Of a stretch of DNA of 64,000 nucleotides, positions 1 to 12,832 are shown piece by piece; position 1 is the stretch's first letter, and each line of letters begins with the position of its first letter. A program made the translations under genes and the position numbers. Under the pieces are notes generated by a model. The model worked only from the letters and a program-made list of their open reading frames with translations. It ran no database searches and was not told the DNA's origin. Origin of the DNA: Verticillium longisporum (lineage: Eukaryota > Ascomycota > Sordariomycetes > Glomerellales > Plectosphaerellaceae); the NCBI GenBank assembly GCA_019188255.1, contig JAETXT010000003.1, forward strand, positions 6,138,001 through 6,202,000, given 5' to 3'.

Positions 1-1485
1 GAAGCAAAGACGGCAAAGAATGGGTACGTGGTCAGTGAGAACAAGCGGAATAATCATAGGCCAAGACAGGCGGTAGGACAAGCCAAGCAAAGGATACAAT
101 CCAGAGCGGCCGACAACCCCCCACCTTGTGCAATCCCGTGGTACCCCCCCTAAAAATCCCCTGGACCCCATTTTCCCAAAAATCCGCCCGTCCCCAATGA
201 GACGAAAAGGGGGGAGGGGGAGAAAAAAAAAAGGGGGCAACCACGCAACGTAAGCCTCCGGATCCCGAACGCGGACACCCGGAGCGTCATGCCGCACCCG
301 GCAACCGCCGCAAACGTCGCTTCTCTCACTCACTCACTGTCTTCTGTTTCCACGACTCGAGTCGGGTCGACGTTTGCCCCAACGTAGGCGCGCCGGCATG
401 CCAGCCAGCCAGCCAGCCAGCGCCGTCTGTCAACAAGTCATTTTCGGTCCTGCACTGCACCCTGAAGAATTGGTCACGACCAGAGGTAGCGCCCTGCGGG
501 CCCTGACACATCTTCCATGCGTACCGACGCATTGCGAGTCACGAGCCTCTGGACCTGCAGCTCTTACAGCAAGGGATGTGGAAAAGCAAATTTGAGGCCA
601 TGACATTCAAGCAGGCAAGCAGGGGGGGAAGAGTTGAAGAGGAAGAAGAAGAGGTTGCATATTCACAAGAGCGATAGCAGTCTCCCTTTGCCCAGCCTCC
701 CCGTGCGCATGCACGCACGCGATGAGTGGCGGGGCAGGCAAGGAAGGCCATGCCGAGGCGGCCCTGAGCGAGCATCATACCTATGTACAGCATGTCGACG
801 TAGGGTCTCTCCGGCGACGCGATGGTCCGTCCAGTCCACCCTGTTGGCTTGTCGCATTTCTCGAATGCGATGGATTCCCTTGCCCAGTTCTCTCTCCGGT
901 TCCGGTCCCGTATCGCTCGTCGGCCGTCTGGCTCATGATAGTCCACATGCAGGAAAAAAACATGTTCAAGAGGCAAGAGAAACAGAAAGTAGAAAAGAAT
1001 TGGTACGCAGGCCCAAGTGGAGATTCTGCAACAGAAGTGCTTCCATGTCCCGTTTTCGTTGGCCCGCCACCCCTTATCCCGTCCCATGTCTCCTTTGACC
1101 CCATCCTTCAAAACTCCAAACAGAAAGCAACGCTCTTCTTGCAGCTGGCCATGCTCTGCGGCAAATCGACAAACAAGGTAAAAAATGCAGTGCAGGGCTG
1201 GGCTTGATCCTAAAAGATCCCGCAAAGCCAAATGGAAAAGGGGGCCATCCCCCGAGAATCATGCCGCCCAGAATAGCCCTCCGGCTATGTTGCCAAATCT
1301 GTATATCCCCAAGAAAAAAAATCCCTCCCTGAAAAACAAAACATGAAAATGGCACAGGTCCAAAGCGGATGTAAACATGTGCAGTTGTAGAAGTGAAGTT
1401 GAATAGACAACAAGAAATTTCGACCATGGTCTCACGTTCGTCTCAAGTTTTCGATTCGCCCATAGCTCGCTCAAATGTTCCTCAC
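1..1485. other. gene-free left edge, 3' flank of homeobox gene
   Basis: No open frame here looks like a protein, by composition or by motif. The longest, on the minus strand at 539-1231, is Cys/Arg-rich with no recognisable domain. The stretch holds a short CCAG tetranucleotide repeat (about 401-420) and several A, C and G runs. Its right end probably includes the 3' UTR of the minus-strand homeobox gene that stops at 1486. Nothing else is visible. Confidence 0.5.
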
Positions 1486-3733
1486 TCAGGTCGGGTTGCC
1501 GTATGCTCCAGGCCGAGAAGCTGGCCCGCCTCCAGGCATGGTGAAGCTTCTCTTCCTCTTCAAGGCCGATCCAGAACCAAAATCTGTGCCGTACTCGCTG
1601 CGGTGCTCGGTCGCCTGGTGACCACTAGTAAAAGTGTCTCGCATTGGGGTCCTTACGCTGGCGCCTTGGAACGCCTGGGCAAAATCGTGTGGAGGCGCGA
1701 TGGGTGCGCTCATCTGAGGCATCGAGTAGTCGTGGACACCCGATCGGGGGCCGGTGCTTGCGCTGCCGGGAGTGCGGGGAAGTGCAAAGTCCATGGGTGC
1801 AGTCAGGGGTGCGGAGGGGTAGCTGGCTGTGTAGCTCGGTGCAGAGGTGCCGCTGAAGTGCGATGTGGCGGAGGAGAGGTCGCGGCTGCTGGCAGAGTGG
1901 AGCGAGGAGGATCTATACTGGTTGCGAAGATCGAGCCCCAGGGGGAATGTCGCCGAGGAGGCTCTGTTTCGCAGTCTGTTCTGAGTGGACTGCAAGCTGG
2001 AGGGTTGGTAGCTGGAGTAGTTGATGTTTGGCGGAGACTGAGAAGCGTGGCCTGCGTGGCGGCGTTAGCATATAGCACTACAACAGTCATCAGATGTAAC
2101 AAGAAGCTCACTGGAATACGAGGCCGAGTCGTAGCCGATGCCGCTGGGGCCTGAAGTGCCGCTACTCAGTTGTTCTGGCTGGTAGACTGATTGTTGACGA
2201 CCGCTCATCTGTGGGCTAGTACTGCCACCGGCGTAGGTGGTATAATCTATCGAGTCTCCTTTCCATGACATGCCGGATCGGAGAGGTGACTGCAGATTGT
2301 CGGACCGTGACCTTGACAGCGTCTCGCGAAGATGGAGCGGTTGAAGCGGACGAGCGTGTTGCCGGCCATGCATCATGGACTGGTCGAGGCTGGTCTGTCG
2401 ACCAAAGGTATTTGTTGGTCGGTGCCCGGCACTTGTGGGCGAGAGGTGACTGCTGTATCCGTATCGGTGATCGTTGGCCGTAGGGGACATGGGAGACAGT
2501 ATATCAGAGTTGCTTAATGAAGCCGAGGCGTTGAAACCAATGTTTCCAAAAGCTGGGCTCAGACCGGTTGGCGGCATGTGGTCCTCTGCCTCGCTTCGTC
2601 GCACGTCCACCATCAAAGGCCTCATCATGTGGTCGGTGTATGCAGAGGAGCCGAACTCAACAGGTGAAGCCATTGGGGCACCAAGCGCATGGACCGCGCC
2701 GTATGGTGAGTGAAGAGCCTGCACGTTGTCAAAGTCGTCAGGCACTGCTCGCATTTTGATCATGCGGTCACGATCATCCGCCGTAAGTCGCTTGATCTTG
2801 GCGCGGCTGACAGAGGTCAGTGAAAAGTGTCAAGGTCCAAGGGCGGGCGTGTTTTCATACCGGTTCTGGAACCAAACCTGGACCTGTCGAGGGCTCAGGC
2901 CAGGGATTTCTCGGGACAAGCGTTCCCTGTGGGCTGCGTCAGGATGCGGCTGCTTTGCGAACTCGCTCATCAGGAAACGAGTCTGCTGGTGGGTAAGACT
3001 GCCTAGTGTTAGGAGCTGGCCATGGCTACTGTGCATGCAGTTGTATTGTTGTTCCTTACCGAAATCGCTTCATCTTCCTCCGTTGGGCGGTCCTCTCTGC
3101 TGCGGTCTGTGGCTGACCTGACGGATTCTCATCGCCATCCATGTCATCATCGTCAAAGACATCATCATCCTCTTCCTTCAGGAGGACAGTCTCTTCCTCG
3201 CTGGCGATCGGGACCGACGAGCTCCCTGGCTCTTGGCCCGTTTGGACCGCAGAGGCTGCTTGCGTCGATGCCATTGGAAAGCTGGAGGTGTCCTGAGCCA
3301 TCGAGTGAGACTCCTGTGCTTGAGCCGTTGCTGCTTTTGGTGTCGACGCCTCAAGCTGGTGTTGTCCAGGCTGCTCCACGGAGGGAGATCGTTGCTTGAT
3401 GACTGGTGATAGGGCCTCTGGACTCTTTTGATGGGCTTCGGGTGAGCTTGCATCCAGCTTCACAGAGACGTCCAGCTGGCCAGGCCCACCAGCGGTAGAT
3501 CGCGGCTGCGAAGCACCCGCGCTCTCATTTCTGGCTTCGTACGGTTGGGAGAAGATGCTGCTTTCGGGGGCCAAGTACGAATACTGTCCCTGCCAGTCAG
3601 GTTGCGTCGACAATGGTGCGTCGAGGTGGTTAGACATGCGTGAGGAACTGCGAGATGGCTTCTGAGAGGTGGTCTCAAACTTGTTGAAGGACCAGTGGCT
3701 CGTTTCGGTATCAATATGCCTGGTAACTAGCAT
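1486..3733 (-). CDS. homeodomain transcription factor
   Basis: A nuclear sequence-specific DNA-binding protein. Four exons splice cleanly: 3733-3060, 2998-2861, 2806-2112 and 2051-1486, giving about 690 aa. The homeodomain lies near residues 219-278. It ends with the recognition helix QVQVWFQNRRAKIKR, whose W, F, N and R residues are the hallmark of the family. One intron splits the domain before helix 1 and another splits the WFQNR codons of helix 3. A strongly acidic stretch (EEDDDVFDDDDMDGDE) and Ser/Pro/Gln-rich sequence precede the domain. The long C-terminal half is Ser/Pro/Gly-rich and probably disordered, as in fungal homeobox regulators of conidiation and development. The start is uncertain: 3733 is the first in-frame ATG, 3637 is an equally good choice, and an upstream non-coding or coding exon is possible. 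Target genes cannot be inferred. Confidence 0.85.
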
Positions 3734-6700
3734 TGGAAGGGCTGCTGGTTGCTGAGAACGTGGTGTCTTTCTGGGTGGGTGGGACCGCGGTCTGGTGGGC
3801 AGACGCAAGCGAGTGACAAGACGCTGGACTGAACTGCTGAAGGAGCGGCGGTTGGACGGCCAGAGGCGGTACGCGAGTCCAAGGACTGATTGCCTGGATG
3901 GGGATCCCCTGAGCCGGGTAGGGGCGTCCTCGACCTCTTCGAAGAGCTAACTCGAGGAGGAAGAAGAAGGGGCTGGCGAGCGGGCCTCGTGAAAAGGACC
4001 AAGTCAGATGTCCCTTCGAGATGGCGGGAGAAAGGGAGGAAGAGGGAAAGAGAGACAACGGCTAGTGCTCGATTTGACTGTGTATGCAGCCAGACAAATC
4101 ACTCAGTTGGGCGGACTTCGTTGTTGACCCAAAGAGGCAGAGAGATACGGGTAGGCGGGTAGTTCCCCGAAGGCTCCAGACCCAAGACGGCCTATGCGCG
4201 ATGTAGAGCGGAGGATGGTGGTGGAAGGACGGGTGTAGTTCGGGTCGATCCGCGAGGAGAGATCAAAAAGGAAGTGCCGTGGTCGAAGTGCCGGTGTGTT
4301 GGAGGGATGGGATATGCTCGGAATGAGTATGTGTACCTGGTAAGGAGAGATGGTCTCAACGTGAAGGAGTGTCACTTGATGAGTTGAGAGAGAGAGGTGG
4401 GACTTGGCGACCCCAGGTTCCACGAGGCAGGATGTTATAATGTAGAAATTCGAGGGTGCGCCAGACGACGGTATGCGGGGGGTCGATCGACCAGAGGCGT
4501 CCTACATCTGGAAAGTGTCAGACCGCCCGTCAAGGATGCCACAGTCTGAAAGGCAACAAGCCGCAAGGACCATTGCTCAGGAACCCCTGTTTTTAGAATG
4601 ACGGAGGTGGGAGCAATACCGATGGGGGCCGCTGTTCCTTGCGGAGAAAAGTCGAGGCAGGATCCGACGAGGCGTGCAGGGCATGCACAGGGCAGGGCCT
4701 CTGGCGCAGTGATGGACCTTGTCGTGATGGGGTCGTATGGGGGTACCCGGTACATGGATGAGGGTTTGGCAACACGCTTGCAGCATATCAGATCTCTGCT
4801 CCGAATCATGGCAGGCAAAGCACACGCCGAGTCATCTGTGCGCTGCTTGTCTGCCTTGTTTGTTTTTACCATTGCTTCTTGCGAGACAACACGCACTCTC
4901 TGTTCACACGGAGACGTCGTGCGCACTGCGGGCGGCTGACCTGCCAGCGTTACTTCGTCTTGAGATCGCTGAAAGGTACACACACACACACATGAGTGTG
5001 AGTGAGAGAGCGGCCGTCTAGTCTCCCCCTCCCGGCTGAATGGCTAATGCAGTACCATGGTGGCATGGGACCAGACGATTTACTGCGGCGAGCAGCGCGG
5101 CGCGGCGAGACATAGAGCCTGGTCCGTGTTGACCAGAAATGGCCAGGCCAAGACCAGGGGTGACAAGATGGCAGATGTTCTTGGGAAAGTGGCAGTGGTT
5201 GTCTCGACGTCAGTCCACGAAGGGTAAGCCTTGCTTCGGAGTGCTGAGAGAGATTCGGTCCCCACCTGGCCAGGATATGGCGAGACTGAAGCCTCGAGCC
5301 TGATTCAAGAGCGCGAGCGCGTTCCACCCCCTTCCCTCAAGCAGCCCGCCGAGGTTGGTTTCAGAGAGCTCGCGGGCATCCAGACTGCCCTCCCGCCCAC
5401 TGCAGATTGGGTGCCGCAAATCGGCGCCTTCTGACATGGATGCCACTGGCGCAAGGTTAAGACAGGTCAGACATGTCCCTCGGAGGATGGCGAAGGACGA
5501 AAGGACCTGGTCCGGAGCAGATGGCCTTCTCAGTCTTGGGCTGGCCGGCAGGGACCTGCGATGAGAGAGCTTCATTGGCCTCGTAGACATTAGCTCTGCG
5601 TCGACCTCCACGGATGAACGCATGACCGTTCTCGAAGAGCGGACGCGACAGGGGTTCCATTTGGGAAGATCGACAGGTTTGGAGGGTGTGGCTCTCTAGG
5701 TAGAGTCTGTGGGCAGGGTGTGCAGGTTGGGAGGGGAGGGGAGGGGTGCGGACATTTCGGCGGCAGCCACAAAAGGACAGGGAATGTATGGCTGGCGGAA
5801 AAAGACGAGACAACAGAAGGCTCCACGACTTGGGGGGGAAAGAGACCGGCGTTGCCTTTACCCCTCAGAACCCGTGGCATGCAACGCGAGTGACAGGGGC
5901 CGTGCACGGGGCTGGTCACCAAAGTTTCTAGTCAGTTCTCTGGCACCCGCGCGGTGTCTCGCCATGCCTTGCGCCCGCCCGCACACACTCCGCCAGCCGT
6001 GCTTTGCCATGGCATTGCCGAGCCGTAGGAACGAGAACAGAGGGTTTCGCAACGGCTGAATAGAATTGAGAAACCTGCCTCGTGCGTATGAACGGTGAAA
6101 ACGGTCGGAGTGAGTATCGCCATGGTGACACTGAGTACCGTACTGGAATAGCAGTAGCGTGCGAGTGGAAAGACACGTGTTGGGTGCCTGAGCAAGCTAC
6201 ACTGTCCCTCCAACAGGTGGCCTGTTCATCTTGTTCCGACTCCGAACGAGTCGAGTAGCTCATTCTGGCGCGCGATGCAGCATGAAGACGGATGCAGGTC
6301 CATGGCAGAGCAAGAGGGCATGAACAGCTCCTTCACCACTCGCATGCTTACTGCTTGATATCATGCTAGCTGCTCTAAGAATATGTTGCATGTCGACTTT
6401 ATTGGGATGAAAGAGTGACCGTTCGGCACTAGCAAGCTGGAGCCCAAAGTTTGTGCTGTGGAGCGCACTCCCTGCCTAGTGAATTGGGTTGTGCTTCTAC
6501 CTCAGTCGCGCGAGACACCACCGATAGCGGCACTTGACAGGCCGTAGTGTGCTCCCCCCTCGTGGTGGTGCTCACGCGAAACTTTCCTCAACACCACGTG
6601 TGGGCGAGAGCGGAGGCGATGGGAGGGGGCCAGCAGAGAGGACCCGTCGGGTGACTGATACGCCATGTGAAGTGAGACGGCACCGTCAGGACGGCACAGA

Positions 6701-9700
6701 CCGTAATGCTACCCTGAATAAGGTACCTAGCATGGAAGTGACCAGCAACAACAGTCAGCGCCCACGCCCTGTCTGTGACCCGAACCATGGAATGGTGTTG
6801 ATTCGGACCATGGCCTCCCAAGTCAATCGTCAGGCTCGCACTCGCTGCTGTCGGTTCTGTGGGAACTTGCTCCGAACGGGCCGCAGGCTGATAGGTGTGA
6901 TTGTGCCACCAGGGGCCAGAGTGCAGCCGCCTTGCGAAGATATGCACCAGTACACTTCGCACCGAGGATGTTATTCTGGTTGCTCCCGAGTGCCGAGGAC
7001 GGCACGAAACGTCGAAGCGATCGGAAAACCTTCGACAACTGACTTCGAGATCGGGCTGGTAGTAGGACGCCGCTGGCAATTGGCAATACATGGCCAGAAA
7101 CTGTGTGCTGTGCTCTCGAGTTCGAGGGGTAAATGCCGCTTTGGTAGGGCCGCGGATTCCTACTGGACCGAGAACGGGTAGATCGCTTTGCGAGAACTGG
7201 AGCCCCCAAGTCAGGGGTACAGGGCGCTTGGGTCAGGTCCTGCTCGACGCCGTGCCCGCTCACGCCGGCACGATCGAGCATTGTTGCGTCCCACAGTATG
7301 TGTGCGTGTGTGTGTGGGCAGCCCTCAGTGCTTGTCTCTCAGGTCTGTGCTCCCATCTCGACGGACCCGAAGAGAAAAATGGTCTGCAACTTGCTGGTCC
7401 TGAGCAATCCGGATGTCATCCGTGGTTTCATCCCTTGCGGGGGTGGTTTGCCGCAAGAAAATACCGTATTGGTTTGATGTGATCGATTGCCGTCCTTCCA
7501 TCCATCAGCGATCACGGCTCATCAGCGATCATTGCTCATTAATCTTGGTGAGGCCCACAGACGCAACGACTCGTGCCTTCAAACTCTCTCCATTTTACCG
7601 AAGGAACCGCATCGACGTGTCGGTCCTGGCACTCTCTCACCAACCTAGCCCTGCCGAAAGAGCCACTCCACACCCCCCTGAACCCCAATCCGTTCTGAGA
7701 TGCACCAGTCAGGCACGCGTTGTGCACAACTGGACAGACGAAACAGCCCAAGGTTCGAGGTGTTTGTAGACGCGTCGCGTTCGAGCCTCGTGCCACATTC
7801 AACCCTCGCTTTCGAATGCCCCGATGCTTTTCTTGGCGCCTTTGCGCCATCTTATGAGGGCGATCATTTTGAGAAGCCTGTGGTGAGCAAGGGTTTCGTC
7901 GCGTCTTCCGTTGACCCTGCGAGATTCCCAAAGGGTGGACTTTGGACAGGCAGCAACTTCTGTTGAACTGGGTGGACCGACAACCATGGCAGGCTAGAAA
8001 TGCTTCATTTCCTGGAGGATCTGGCTGTCAAGATCTGCAAAATGATGTGTACGAAACATTCGACGCCATAGGCAAAGTTGTCGAAGCCCGCCAATCCGCC
8101 CCCAATTTCTCCACCAGCCTCATGGCAGCTTTACGACACACGGCTTGTAACCTAAAGTGAGGTCATACTGTGGATGATTTGAGTTGTGGAAGACCACCCT
8201 GGCGTAATCTAAGCATCGGCAAGCCTGTAAACTTGACACAACGGCTTGTCGAGCGCCTAACCGTGTTGGGCTTTTGGCCGGCGACACGTCGATGCTAGGG
8301 GGCGATGAAGTGCGCTGGAAGATTCCGACAGCACGGCAGCCGTGGGGCAGGAAATGGTGTCAGGGGCCCTGTGGATGCTTCTCTGGGCCTTCTGGCGCTT
8401 CTGGTGGTGCGCGAGTGCGACCGGTCTAATGGTGCACCGACACCGAGGGCTCCAGTGTCCCGGTTGGCTTGCCGGTGGTGGACAGCCCCGCTTGCTGGAG
8501 CCTAAGCCGTTGTCGCCTCGTCCCCAACGACCCCGCTGGCGACCCATCTACCTGTCGATCGGGTGACGGGCTTTTGGGAGTCCTATGGTGGCAACACCAG
8601 AAAACCAGGGCAGAGGCAGACCAGTAAAGTGGCCGATCAACAACGGCATGGCTCACGGCTTGTTCGTGCCACGCGGTCGTGGCCGTGTTCGACAACCAAA
8701 GGCCAGCCACAGAGGTGTGCCCCATGTTGCTGCTTCGCGACAAAACGCCCCGTGGCCCCCCGCCCTCCCCTTGTACCTGAGTTGCTGCACAGCACACCAG
8801 CACAGCACAGCGCATGCACGGCAAGTAGCCGTGTCGTCGGGGGTGTAGTAGCCTCGGGGGACACAGAGTTCGGCGACTGCCACCGAGATTGGCTAGGACG
8901 TCCATCTCGTACCACGCTGGCTTGGTGGAGGGGGGTGAGCTGTCCCAAGTTATCTGTCATCAGTCGATTTGGTCCCTGCAATCAATGAAGCTTGACAGTG
9001 AGTGTCGGGCTGCTTGGCGGCAGGGTGGTCGCATTCTAATTTCGTGCGTGTCAGAATCGTGGTCACGACCAGGTCACGACCGTCAGTGGACGTGCATTCC
9101 TGTCAAGTGTCGACGATGAGATGTCAGCGGGAGCCAGATTGTCGATCTAACGGGAGTCGTCGAAGCTTGCGAGGGCAATGCGTTGAGGGCATGATAGTCC
9201 TTCGTATGGCGCGGCGCGGCCGGGTACCCAGGTTCCAGGTAATGTCTTGGCCCAAAGGGCCAAAGGGGAGGGGGAGGAGACACACACAAGCAACGCAACT
9301 GTGTCTTCGGATTCCTCGATAGCCTTGGGCCGCCTGACTCGTTTCGAGTGCTTGTCAGGTCGGATTATCGACACACCTCGAAGATGCAGATTTTGGGTTC
9401 TACCTGGTATGGGTAGGACTAGGGTTGGTTCATGGATGGATGGTGGTCCAGGGATTCCCTGTTCAACTAGCGAATTCAAGTCCAAGGTTAGTTTTGCTTG
9501 GGGCTGGCTGATGAACAGTGGATGGAAGTGACTGTTGGGTTGACTTTTCGTCGGCGGAAGGGAAAAGATGGCGAGGTGAGGTCACAAGTTTGGCTGTGCT
9601 CTGATGTGGTCTGTTCTTGGCAGTCCAAGTCGCAGTGTGTCGGCTTGGCAGTGGCCGCTTGGCCGTGACTGCCAAGACTGCAGCATCTGCCGCGCCTCAC

Positions 9701-9789
9701 TTGATGATGCCGCGCTCCGGCACATTGGGGGGCAGAGCGGACCTTAGCCAGGGGCGGCGCAGGCAGCAGCAACTGCCCGCGAGCTAGGG

Positions 9790-10075
9790 CTACGTACGTA
9801 CGTGCCTTTCGGTACCTACCTACCTTGGTTGAACAGCAAGATGGTTCTTAGCTCGCGTGGCGCAAGGGACCTACCTTAATCCAATAGAGGTAGGTAGGTA
9901 GGAAGATCAATACCTAACCTACCTGCTTATCTACCCACGGTACTTGCAAGCGTATCACCTTGCTGCCTGACCTCAAGGTGGCGGAGAGGCTCGACGAGCT
10001 TGCCGTCGGAGGGTGGCTTGAGGCAAGTGCCATACACTCTCCATCATACCTCTAGGTACCTAGGTAGGTACCCAT
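9790..10075. repeat. dispersed TACCTAGGTA-type repeats
   Basis: Clusters of the 4-bp steps ACCT and AGGT in both orientations (TACCTACCTACC, AGGTAGGTAGGT, CTAGGTACCTAGGTAGG) occur near 9790-9945 and 10050-10075. They are partly self-complementary, so short hairpins can form. Similar sequence recurs at 19400-19485, 23835-23850 and 57062-57090. They look like a genome-wide simple-repeat family in intergenic DNA rather than a functional site. Confidence 0.7.
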
Positions 10076-10136
10076 GAGCAGCCAGCCTGTGGTCGGGAAC
10101 AAACAAGGACGGGGTGTGCAGCAGGGCCAGATGGCC

Positions 10137-10184
10137 GGGAGACCGGGAGACTGGGAGACTGGGAGACTGGGAGACCGGGAGGCC
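10137..10184 (+). repeat. 8-bp minisatellite GGGAGACY x6
   Basis: Six head-to-tail copies of an 8-bp unit: GGGAGACC, three GGGAGACT, GGGAGACC and GGGAGGCC. A degenerate GCAGGCACAAGCAGG-like tract continues to about 10275. The region is non-coding as far as I can see. It is a candidate variable-number locus. Confidence 0.8.
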
Positions 10185-11725
10185 GGAAGACCTGTAGCAG
10201 GCGCACGCGCGAGCGCGAGCACAAGCACGAGCACAGGCAGGCACAAGCAGGAACAAGCAGGCACAGGCAGGCAGGCACCACTAGACCCCGCGGTTTCCAC
10301 GAAATCTAGCGCTGCAAGTTGCCGCTTCCAGCTTTGCAGCTTGCAGCGGGCATTCATCTTGGCAAAAGCAGGGCTGTCTGGTGACTGCCGCTGGGAAGGG
10401 GAGCCTTGAGATCAGCGTGGGTCGGCACTTCGCAACTAAGTCATGGTTCTCATGGTCAGAGGGAAGATCCCCGACCCCTTCACGTATGGGACCACCCAAA
10501 CTATTGACCCCATTCCCTTTTGGCCGTCGTCGTCTGAACTCTATCGAACCTTTTTTGAGCTGTTTTTGAGCCCCCCTCCCCCTCGTCGCTTCTCATTATG
10601 ACCTCCATGAGGCCGTGCCGAGACTCGAGCAGACGACGGGGGGGCCGTAGGGCTATGGCCCTTCTGAGACGTTCATCGTCAGATAACGCCGCACCCCCCA
10701 CCAGATGCTCCAAGACCACAGCCAAGGTTGGTGCAAGGCCCGAGTGTCATGGCCCAAGTCGGCTTCCTCTCACACCAGACCGAAAGAGGAGAGAGATGGA
10801 GAGCGAGAGATGCCAAGAAAAGAATCAGTCGACGAGGCTTTGCCAAGACAGGTGCGGTTCGCGCTCGTTTGCGTCCTGTTGTTTATGCCTCGATGCTTTG
10901 TCCATGTTCTGCGAATAGACAGACACGTTCACTCTTGGCCCTCCTCAGCCGGCATGTCGCTCAAAGTTTAATTTCGTCGCCAGCACGACGGATATGCCCG
11001 GTCCTTCTTCATCTTAACCAGCCCGAAGCAGCATGAGAAACAACCAGCGCGCGCACGCGAAAAGCGGCAGTCTCATGAGTCGCGCCTCAGGAGATCAAAT
11101 CCCGTTCATCTGGCTGGGTTGGGCGCTGGACCCTCCCGACAAAACAGATCGCCCCAGGCCCACGTTGGCTAGACTCGCGATCGCTGCCGTCCTATCTGGC
11201 TTTTGGTTGTCTGGCCTCAAGTGTGCATTAGACACACAGCACTTCAGTTGCTGAGCGTGTTGCTATTCCTGTCTTTTCGTTTGCACCCGTTCCGTTGAAA
11301 CGCTCGACAGGCAGTAGACACCTTTCAGATAGATGACAGCTTGGCATACGGATTACCTCCCCAAGACACACGCAGACGGGACTGACCTATCTACCCGCGC
11401 TGGTGTTCTAGGCCATCGTCCAATTGTCCTGCACCCCAGTGTGACCCTCCGAAACGTCAACCAGCAATTTCCCCGCCCACATGCTGATTTCAACATGACC
11501 TGACGAAGGCGCGCCAAGCATCATGGCCTCATTCATAGCCTCAGCATCCAATGACGAAGTGCACTGCCAAGACTTGTCGATATTGCCGGGCTCAGTGGAA
11601 ACTATCTCAAGGCATTTTCTCCTCTCTCTCTCGCTTTCTCTTCCTCTCCGCCGCCCATCTCGCAGCCGAGTTTCCCCCGGACTTCTTGGCATTCTTCTCC
11701 AAGCCCCCCCCGGCCCTCTACCCCT

Positions 11726-12832
11726 CTAGTAGTCGTAGAAACCCTTGCCGCTCTTCTTACCCAGCCACCCGGCATCGACCATCTTGCGCAGCAGCACGCT
11801 AGGCCGATATTTGGAATCGCCCGTCTCCTCGTGGAGGACCTTCATGATGGCCAAGCATGTATCAAGCCCAATAAAGTCAGCGAGCTGCAAGGGTCCCATG
11901 GGCACGTTGGTGCCGTTCTTCATAATGGCGTCGATCGAGTCGCGGTCGCCGACCGCCGTTTCGAGGCAGATGACAGCCTCGTTGATGTACGGCATCAAGA
12001 TCCGGTTTGCCAAGAAGCCAGGCGAATCCGCGGACACGGACGTGATCTTGCCCATGGCCCTGCAAAACTCAATTGCCGTGTCGAGCGTGTCTTGGCTCGT
12101 CTGCAGGCCGCTGATGATCTCGACGCCCTTTTGCACCGGCACGGGGTTCATGAAATGGGTCGACACGACGCGGGAGCTTGCCGACGTATCCGTCGGATTC
12201 TTGGTCGTCGCGGCGGCGATGCTCGTGATGGAGATGGACGACGTGTTGGTGGCAAGGATGGCATGCTTGGGGCAGATCTCGGCGAGCTGCGCAAAGATGT
12301 CGAACTTTAGCTTGGGGATCTCGGGCACAGCCTCAATGACAAAGTCCACGTCCGACAGCTTGTCGAGCGAGTTGACCGGCGTCAGAAGGGACCGGGCGTG
12401 ATCCGCCTGCTCCTGTGTGATTCTCGACTTGGCCACGTCCTTTGCCAGGAGCTTCTCTGATGATTTGTGAGTGACAACAGTTCTGACATCCGCTGCTCCC
12501 GCACAACAGTGCACGAACCTGCAAATGCAATGCCCCTCTTGAGGGATGCCTCGGACGTGTCAACGACGGTGACCGGGACCTGAGCCTTCTGAGCTGCCAC
12601 GAGCGCAATCCCCAGACCCTGCATTGCGGTTTGTTAGTGATCAATGTCGTTGGCATTTCGCCTTGTTGCTTCAATTGTCACATGTTACGCGAGAACTCAC
12701 CATCTGGCCTGCGCCGATAACTCCAAGTCGCTGCACCTTTGCGGCGGCATCCAGCCTTAGCGAAGAGCTGAAATATCTCGCTTGACCCCCAATCCGGGCC
12801 AGGGGCCGCATTCTCGCGATGGTGGATGCCAT
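11726..12832 (-). CDS. mitochondrial 3-hydroxyacyl-CoA dehydrogenase
   Basis: Oxidises L-3-hydroxyacyl-CoA to 3-ketoacyl-CoA with NAD+, the third step of beta-oxidation. It is the single-domain short-chain (HAD/3-hydroxybutyryl-CoA dehydrogenase) type. Exons 12832-12701, 12618-12519 and 12456-11726 give 320 aa with no frame problem. The N-terminus (MASTIARMRPLARIGG, then RYFSSSLRL) is Arg/Ser-rich and acid-free, which predicts a mitochondrial transit peptide. The Rossmann loop GAGQMGLGIA follows, and the NAD-binding Asp lies in VVDTSE. The catalytic His is in STHFMNP and its partner Glu in KGVEII. The C-terminal dimerisation domain ends in SGKGFYDY, typical of the family. The start is the only ATG that provides both the presequence and the intact Rossmann motif. 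The gene is divergent from TOF1 across 544 bp. Confidence 0.93.

Larger units (their letters stand above)
3734..11725. other. 8-kb gene-poor intergenic region
   Basis: Nearly 8 kb without a frame I can support as a protein. All ORFs are short, overlap on both strands and show no domain or family-like composition. The part next to 3734 is probably promoter and long 5' leader of the homeobox gene, with several small upstream ORFs. Features that stand out are a CA repeat near 4978-4992, a GT-rich run near 7296-7316, a duplicated CATCAGCGATCA near 7505-7530, TACCTAGG-type repeats around 9790-10075 and a GGGAGACY minisatellite at 10137-10184. I see no transposon ends and no AT-rich RIP-like tract. 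Confidence 0.5.

Noticed and set aside
539..1231. Minus-strand ORF of 230 codons near the left edge
   Set aside because: No domain, no plausible start context and random-looking composition. No neighbouring exon joins it to the homeobox gene.
10137..10184. CRISPR-like or coding repeat
   Set aside because: An 8-bp unit without spacers is a minisatellite, and overlapping ORFs lack any family-like sequence.
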